Of a stretch of DNA of 64,000 nt, positions 59,727-64,000 are shown one piece after another. Position 1 is the first letter of the stretch. Each line of letters begins with the position of its first letter. Position numbers and translations under genes: made by a program. Origin of the DNA: Beta vulgaris subsp. vulgaris (taxonomy: Eukaryota > Streptophyta > Magnoliopsida > Caryophyllales > Amaranthaceae); contig NC_079203.1 of NCBI RefSeq assembly GCF_026745355.1, positions 40,112,492 to 40,176,491 on the forward strand. The letters run 5' to 3'. The notes below the pieces were generated by a model. That model searched no databases. It saw only the letters and a program-made list of their open reading frames with translations, and had not been told where the DNA came from.

Positions 59727-60206
59727 GCTTACTATTAAACATGACCTATTTTAATTAATTTATTTATTGTTGGGTCATTGACTCATTAAATGAAAATTGG
59801 ACTCTTAAGTGGGTTATATCCATGAGGCTCGGAGGCAGGATAAATAGAAACCATAGGGATCTCCGAACTCTGTAAATAGAGAGCTCCTCTTCATTTACTT
59901 GTCAGGGGAGAAAAACAGAAGACTAGAAAGAGAGAGAAAGAGAAAGCTGCTCCAAAGTTCAGAAACTCTTCCGTCTACACATCCAAACCAAATCATTCAA
60001 CCTAGAAGAAGAACAACAAGCATCAAAGTCGTTCTGTAACCATACTAGAAGAAGATCAAGTCCGGAGGCTCTCATTCAAGAAAATCAAATCATTCTTGGA
60101 GATCGAATCAGTGGATATATATTAGAGATTGTACTCAAATTTTTATATTTTCTTTGTTCACATCTTTTGATTCTATTTTGTAGACATCTAAAAATTTATG
60201 TTTACA
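59727..60206 (+). repeat. Right LTR (shared part)
   Basis: Collinear with 50237-50731 (TATA-like box, GA-rich leader, AGTGGATATATATTAGAGAT near the end, GTTTACA terminus). It lacks a short piece (about 15 bp) present in the left copy near 50680. The sequence after it (GTGTGTAAG) is not primer-binding-site-like, as expected for a 3' LTR. Confidence 0.88.
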
Positions 60207-61778
60207 GTGTGTAAGTGTATGATTGTGAACTACGTTCTAGTTCACTCAACTTTGAGGGAGTACTAAGGAGAAAGTCTAAAACAACCCTAGAAAGTTAGAG
60301 AGAAATTAAAATTTGGGTTAAAATATTAAAAGGTGAACAATATGGGTAAAAAAGAGGAGAAAGTAGACGGGACATGTTACCAATAATAGAAAAGGCAACA
60401 ATGTATGGGTTAAAAAATAAATATATCAAAAAGAAAAATGTGTAGATTAAAAAGAAACGAATATAATACTCCTTAATGTGAGGCAAACACAATAATATTT
60501 AAGTGTGAGGATGTTTATGATTAATTAGTAGAAATACTATTGTGAACTGTTGTCCGTAACACTTTTGTCCTAAATACATAGCATCTAGGAGTAATATAGT
60601 AGTTGCGGTGGAAACCTTTGTACTCCAAAGACTAATATAGTGAAGTTTCGTCCTTAGAGATCGGGAACATGGTTATTCCCCTAATTTAAGAGTGGTTTTT
60701 CATGTAAAATTATTGTGTGTTATTTTTGTTAATTATTCATACTTTACAATTCTTCTGGTTATTGTGTGTATTTGTTACTCATCTCCCTTTATAGTTCTGT
60801 TTTTATTTTATTTTTTACAGGTAAGATGAAGATCATTAACCGAACCTTTATTATAAGGTTGGAATGAGGACTCCAACCAATTAGACCAATTCCTTTTTTT
60901 TTTATCTCGTTTGTTTAATTTTACACATCAATACATATCTTAGACCATATCTTTAATTAATTATTAATAAAAATACAAAAAATTAATATTCCAAAAGGAC
61001 ACAAGAATATGGTATTATGTTATAGTACAAAAGTAACTGAACATGATCAAAATTTTCTAATTTTGACAAAAATATTCTAAATGAACAAGAAAAAAACTAC
61101 GAATCAAGTGCATACCAAAGAACTGATGCATTCTAAGATTTTAGAGGAATTTTCCACCTTCAAATGACATGTTTCAAAAGCATTTCCCAACTTCGCATGT
61201 CTGTCACATTGGTTTTATGACACCCTAAACGCTGAATTATGCATCAAATTTTAAACTAAACTCTTAACAGCAACTTCCAACTTTCCGAAGAAGTTGCTTG
61301 GGCTATGTTTGACAATACTAGCGAAGAAATAACATAAGACGTACGTAAAACTGATAAGGTAGGCAACTGAAATTGATAAGGTGTTGAGGGTAATGAGTTA
61401 ACTAAAACTGATAAAGCTGCCAATTGAAAGTTGTCTGAAATTTTTCACAAGCAGAAGGTAATCAACAAGAAGTTGAAAAACGCAAACAGTAGTGACAACA
61501 AATAAGAGAAGAAATTTTGAGGAGAGGGATTTATATATACTTGAGAATCTGTTTATGTAAAATAAGTGAAGTGAACCTGTTCCCATAATGGAGCCTCTAA
61601 CAGCTCGAGCATTATTAGTTGGCACATAGAAGAGAAATTATATGTACAAATAAGGAAAAAGAAAAAAGTAACCAAATGACTATCTATAGAAACATCAAAT
61701 TTCTGATGAAGAAATAAAAATCGACAGATTGCGGTCTGTACAAACTGGAAAAAAAAGGGAAGAATATAACAGCGAAGT
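60207..61778. other. Intergenic region and probable 3' UTR of the RING gene
   Basis: No coding frame is recognised. The right part, next to the stop codon at 61779, is expected to be the 3' UTR of the minus-strand RING gene; its end is not determined. Confidence 0.5.
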
Positions 61779-64000
61779 TCAGGGAGGCGGAGTTGCTGAA
61801 GTTGAAGGTGATGCAGAAGCCTTGCAGATAGGGCACCAGTTCTTGAGCCTCAACCATTGATTTATACATTCAATGTGGTAGCTGTGATCACAACTCAATC
61901 TTCCTACTTCTTCCCCGCCACCATATTCTTCCTGCATTGAGCATTTTATTCAAATTACAGTCATCAGTTAATTCAGTTTTTTAGAAAATATGATGAGGAA
62001 AGAAGTTTCATTATGCAATTACTTATTTTATGCACGTATTTTCAATCACAGAACATAATATAACAAAGAAAAGAACAGGCCAGACTTAATCCTCACTATA
62101 TAATACCTTTTACCCATGTATCATGGGAACGGTTAAAGTTTCAGAAACTGATTTGTTCCGAAAACGAGAAAACCTCAGGTCCCGGCTGTTACCGGGCTTC
62201 ATGGGAAATCTCAGGTTCCAAGCCACTTCAGTGCTTTGTAGCGACTCTAACCACTGCCTAGGGCAATGTAAATGAGGAGGCTTTAGATGATGAGTGCAGC
62301 CTTACCCACAGAACTGTAAGTGCAGCCTTACCCACAGAACTGTAAGTGGCCCTTCTCACTCAGGCTTACTACTGCAAGCAAATTGTTAACACTCGATCCA
62401 AAATACTAGTGTTTGATGTCAAAGAAGTTGAAAACAGTTTATTGAGACATCTGAAATTAGGCCATAAGAACAGACATAATAGACCCTCAAGTGTCTTTGA
62501 AGAATCAAATAGCCTCCAGCCTATTTAAAAGAAAAAAGCAAATAAATGAATAGGCCACACTTAATCCTCATCATATAATACCTTTAACCCATGTATCATG
62601 GGAACAATTGGGGTTCCAGAAACAGATTTGTTCCAGAAACAAGATATCTCAGGTTCCAAGCCGTTTCAGTGCTTTGTAGCGACTCTAACCACCGCCTAGG
62701 GAAAGGTAAGTGTGAGGAGGCTTTAGATGATGAGTCCAGCCTTACCCACAAAACTGTAAGTGGCTCTTCTCACTCAGGCTTGCTACTGCAAGCAAATTGT
62801 TAACACTAGATCCAAAATGCAAGTGTCCGATGTCAAAAAAGTTGAAAGAAGTTATAGACATCTGAAATAAGGCCATAAGAAAAGACATAATAGACCCTCA
62901 ACTGTCTTTGAAGAATTGAATAGGCCTCCATCCCCCACTCGGAAACAAAATGCCATAGGTGAAGTATCAAAAATAGTTTCAATCAATAAGAATCAATTTC
63001 TGCTCAGTAAAAATCAGTAAACTGCATGTAGGAGAAGAAAACACTAAGAATCAATTTCAATCAGTAAGAATCAGCTCAATTCAGTGAAATCAGTAAAGTA
63101 CATAGAAATAAGAATTAGAAAAAAGAAATCAAGTTTAAATTTGTAAAACTAAGTTTGGGTTTGTTAAAAATAATGTCAGTTCATTCAAAATCAGGTGAAG
63201 GGAACAGGCCTTGATCACACTAAAACTACCTACAACTACAAGACATCTTTTTTTTTTTTTTGAAGGGACCTAAAAGGCACCTAATCATTTAGTCTTTTGC
63301 AAACTACTCACACAAGTTCAAGAAACATGTAGTTTTTCTAATAACTAGATTTCTGTAATATTGCCTCCCAATAAATTAGATGATCACACTTCAACGAATA
63401 AATGGGAAGGGAAATGTATAAAAAGGTTGTTGGTGGGAAACCTGGCATATGCTGCATTTGATATCATGCTCATCCTCTCTACAATCTGCAACACCCTGGT
63501 AGATGTTCCTTTTAAGACACTTGGCCAAATCATCTTCTGGCACGGCTGTACTTACAGTTCCCATGCTCTCTTCTAAAGCTAATAGTTCCTGTTCAGATAG
63601 AAAACACATGGTTCTCATCACAAAATCACAAACAACAATATTTTTAATTATTAATGATCGACAGCTGCCAATATATTCAGGTTTCTCTATTGAAGGCTTC
63701 TTTGAATTTTTAGTAACGCAAAGATGCCAAAGAAATAGAATATATTATTAGGTTTATACATAAATCCTACAGTGTAATCTGGCACTCATACCTCATATGA
63801 CATATTATCAATATCCAGCCTCATGTCCCTGTGCTGATCATGAAAAGAAAGTCCTCCTAGGAAAAGATTAGTCTCCAGAACAAGCAATTGCTGCAAAAAA
63901 GGGTGAAAGTAGTGAGAAAAGGAAGCTCTGAAGATGCTTACAATATAGTTTCCGATAAACAGATTCAACCATAAATTACCTCGTAGGTTGGATCTTCTTC
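61779..64000 (-). CDS. RING-H2 E3 ubiquitin-protein ligase, C-terminal exons (5' end outside the window)
   Basis: Minus-strand exons: 63980 to beyond 64000, 63792-63890, 63442-63588 and 61779-61931 (stop TGA). All introns are GT-AG and phase 0. The protein reads through EEDPTYE, LFLGGLSFHDQHRDMRLDID, NMSYE, ELLALEESMGTVSTAVPEDD and IKCSICQ. The last exon is EEYGGGEEVGRLSCDHSYHI then ECINQWLRLKNWCPICKASA. The zinc ligands C-x2-C, C-x-H-x2-H-x2-C and CPIC form a complete RING-H2. The tail, with the RLDIDNMSYEELLALEE and GTVSTAL-like segment before the RING, is that of the large plant MBR1/RHG1A-type ligases. These pass ubiquitin from an E2 to substrates. All four exons are undamaged, so the gene is probably active. 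The N-terminal and substrate-binding part is not visible. Confidence 0.9.
62080..62940. repeat. Tandem duplication inside the large RING-gene intron
   Basis: Within the 1510-nt intron (61932-63441), 62080-62528 is repeated at 62552-62934. Shared phrases include CCCATGTATCATGGGAAC, CAGTGCTTTGTAGCGACTCT, GAGGCTTTAGATGATGAGT and CTACTGCAAGCAAATTGTTA. The first copy has an extra CTCAGGTCCCGG...GGGAAAT segment and a second, internal 26-bp tandem repeat (GTGCAGCCTTACCCACAGAA at 62294 and 62320). Confidence 0.9.

Larger units (their letters stand above)
50237..60206 (+). mobile_element. LTR-bounded element carrying two long inverted repeats instead of gag-pol
   Basis: LTR copies in the same orientation (50237-50731 and 59727-60206) share most of their sequence, from GGCTTACTATTAAACAT to GTTTACA. 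The left copy is followed by a primer-binding-site-like sequence. In between lie an inverted duplication of gag (arms to 52960 and from 53027), an SVFDRL-repeat fragment, an inverted duplication of a PMD-like coding fragment (56041-57405) and non-coding DNA with a Stowaway-type MITE. No RT, RNase H or integrase is present. The outer ends and target duplication are unresolved, because the two LTRs differ to the left of the shared part. Confidence 0.7.

Overview
This window is plant nuclear DNA, most likely from a eudicot. The signs are Ty3/gypsy (Tat and Athila-like), Ty1/copia, LINE, CACTA, MULE, hAT and Stowaway-type elements, a nuclear tRNA-Lys with a Pol III T-run terminator, spliced host genes and an F-box gene remnant. 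I cannot name the species; the element content would suit Caryophyllales, but that is only a guess. Host genes are few: a SAGA subunit ADA1 homologue (26.5-27.8 kb, +), a tRNA-Lys(CTT) at 35.4 kb, a broken F-box gene (43.7-45.1 kb, -) and the 3' end of a RING-H2 E3 ubiquitin ligase gene running off the right edge (61.8-64.0 kb, -).

Layout. 1-12742: a minus-strand Tat-lineage Ty3/gypsy element (5' LTR 12025-12742, degraded gag-PR-RT-RNase H-integrase, and a spliced extra gene on the opposite strand near its 3' end). Its pol is split at the RT/RNase H linker by a 3.8-kb non-autonomous CACTA transposon (4274-8071) with a perfect 3-bp target duplication. 12743-13807: first copy of a ~1.06-kb duplicated block carrying a 0.7-kb MULE-type MITE. 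14945-15747: LINE fragment (-). 15748-22338: a 5'-truncated plus-strand relative of the first Tat element, ending in a truncated 3' LTR, again with the antisense gene (18496-21311). 22385-25155: second copy of the duplicated block, a long TA microsatellite and a second, older direct repeat. 25.5-28.4 kb: the ADA1 gene. 28.4-35.4 kb: intergenic DNA with no gene I can recognise. 35937-42615: a Ty1/copia element (-) that has lost its integrase where a CACTA fragment is inserted. 42944-43516: a GC-rich non-autonomous hAT element with a perfect 8-bp target duplication. 45.1-50.2 kb: Athila-like gag-protease remnant and other repeat debris.

The most unusual part is 50.2-60.2 kb. Two LTRs in the same orientation enclose two successive very long inverted repeats instead of a normal gag-pol. 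The first (arms ~2.2 kb, 66-nt loop) is a tail-to-tail duplication of the LTR end, primer-binding site and gag. The second (arms ~0.67 kb, 30-nt loop) is built from a plant mobile domain (PMD)-like coding fragment. A transcript started in the left LTR would fold into two long dsRNA hairpins. This is a plausible source of siRNAs acting on a Ty3 gag family and on PMD sequences. The structure is read directly from the sequence; the silencing role is inference.
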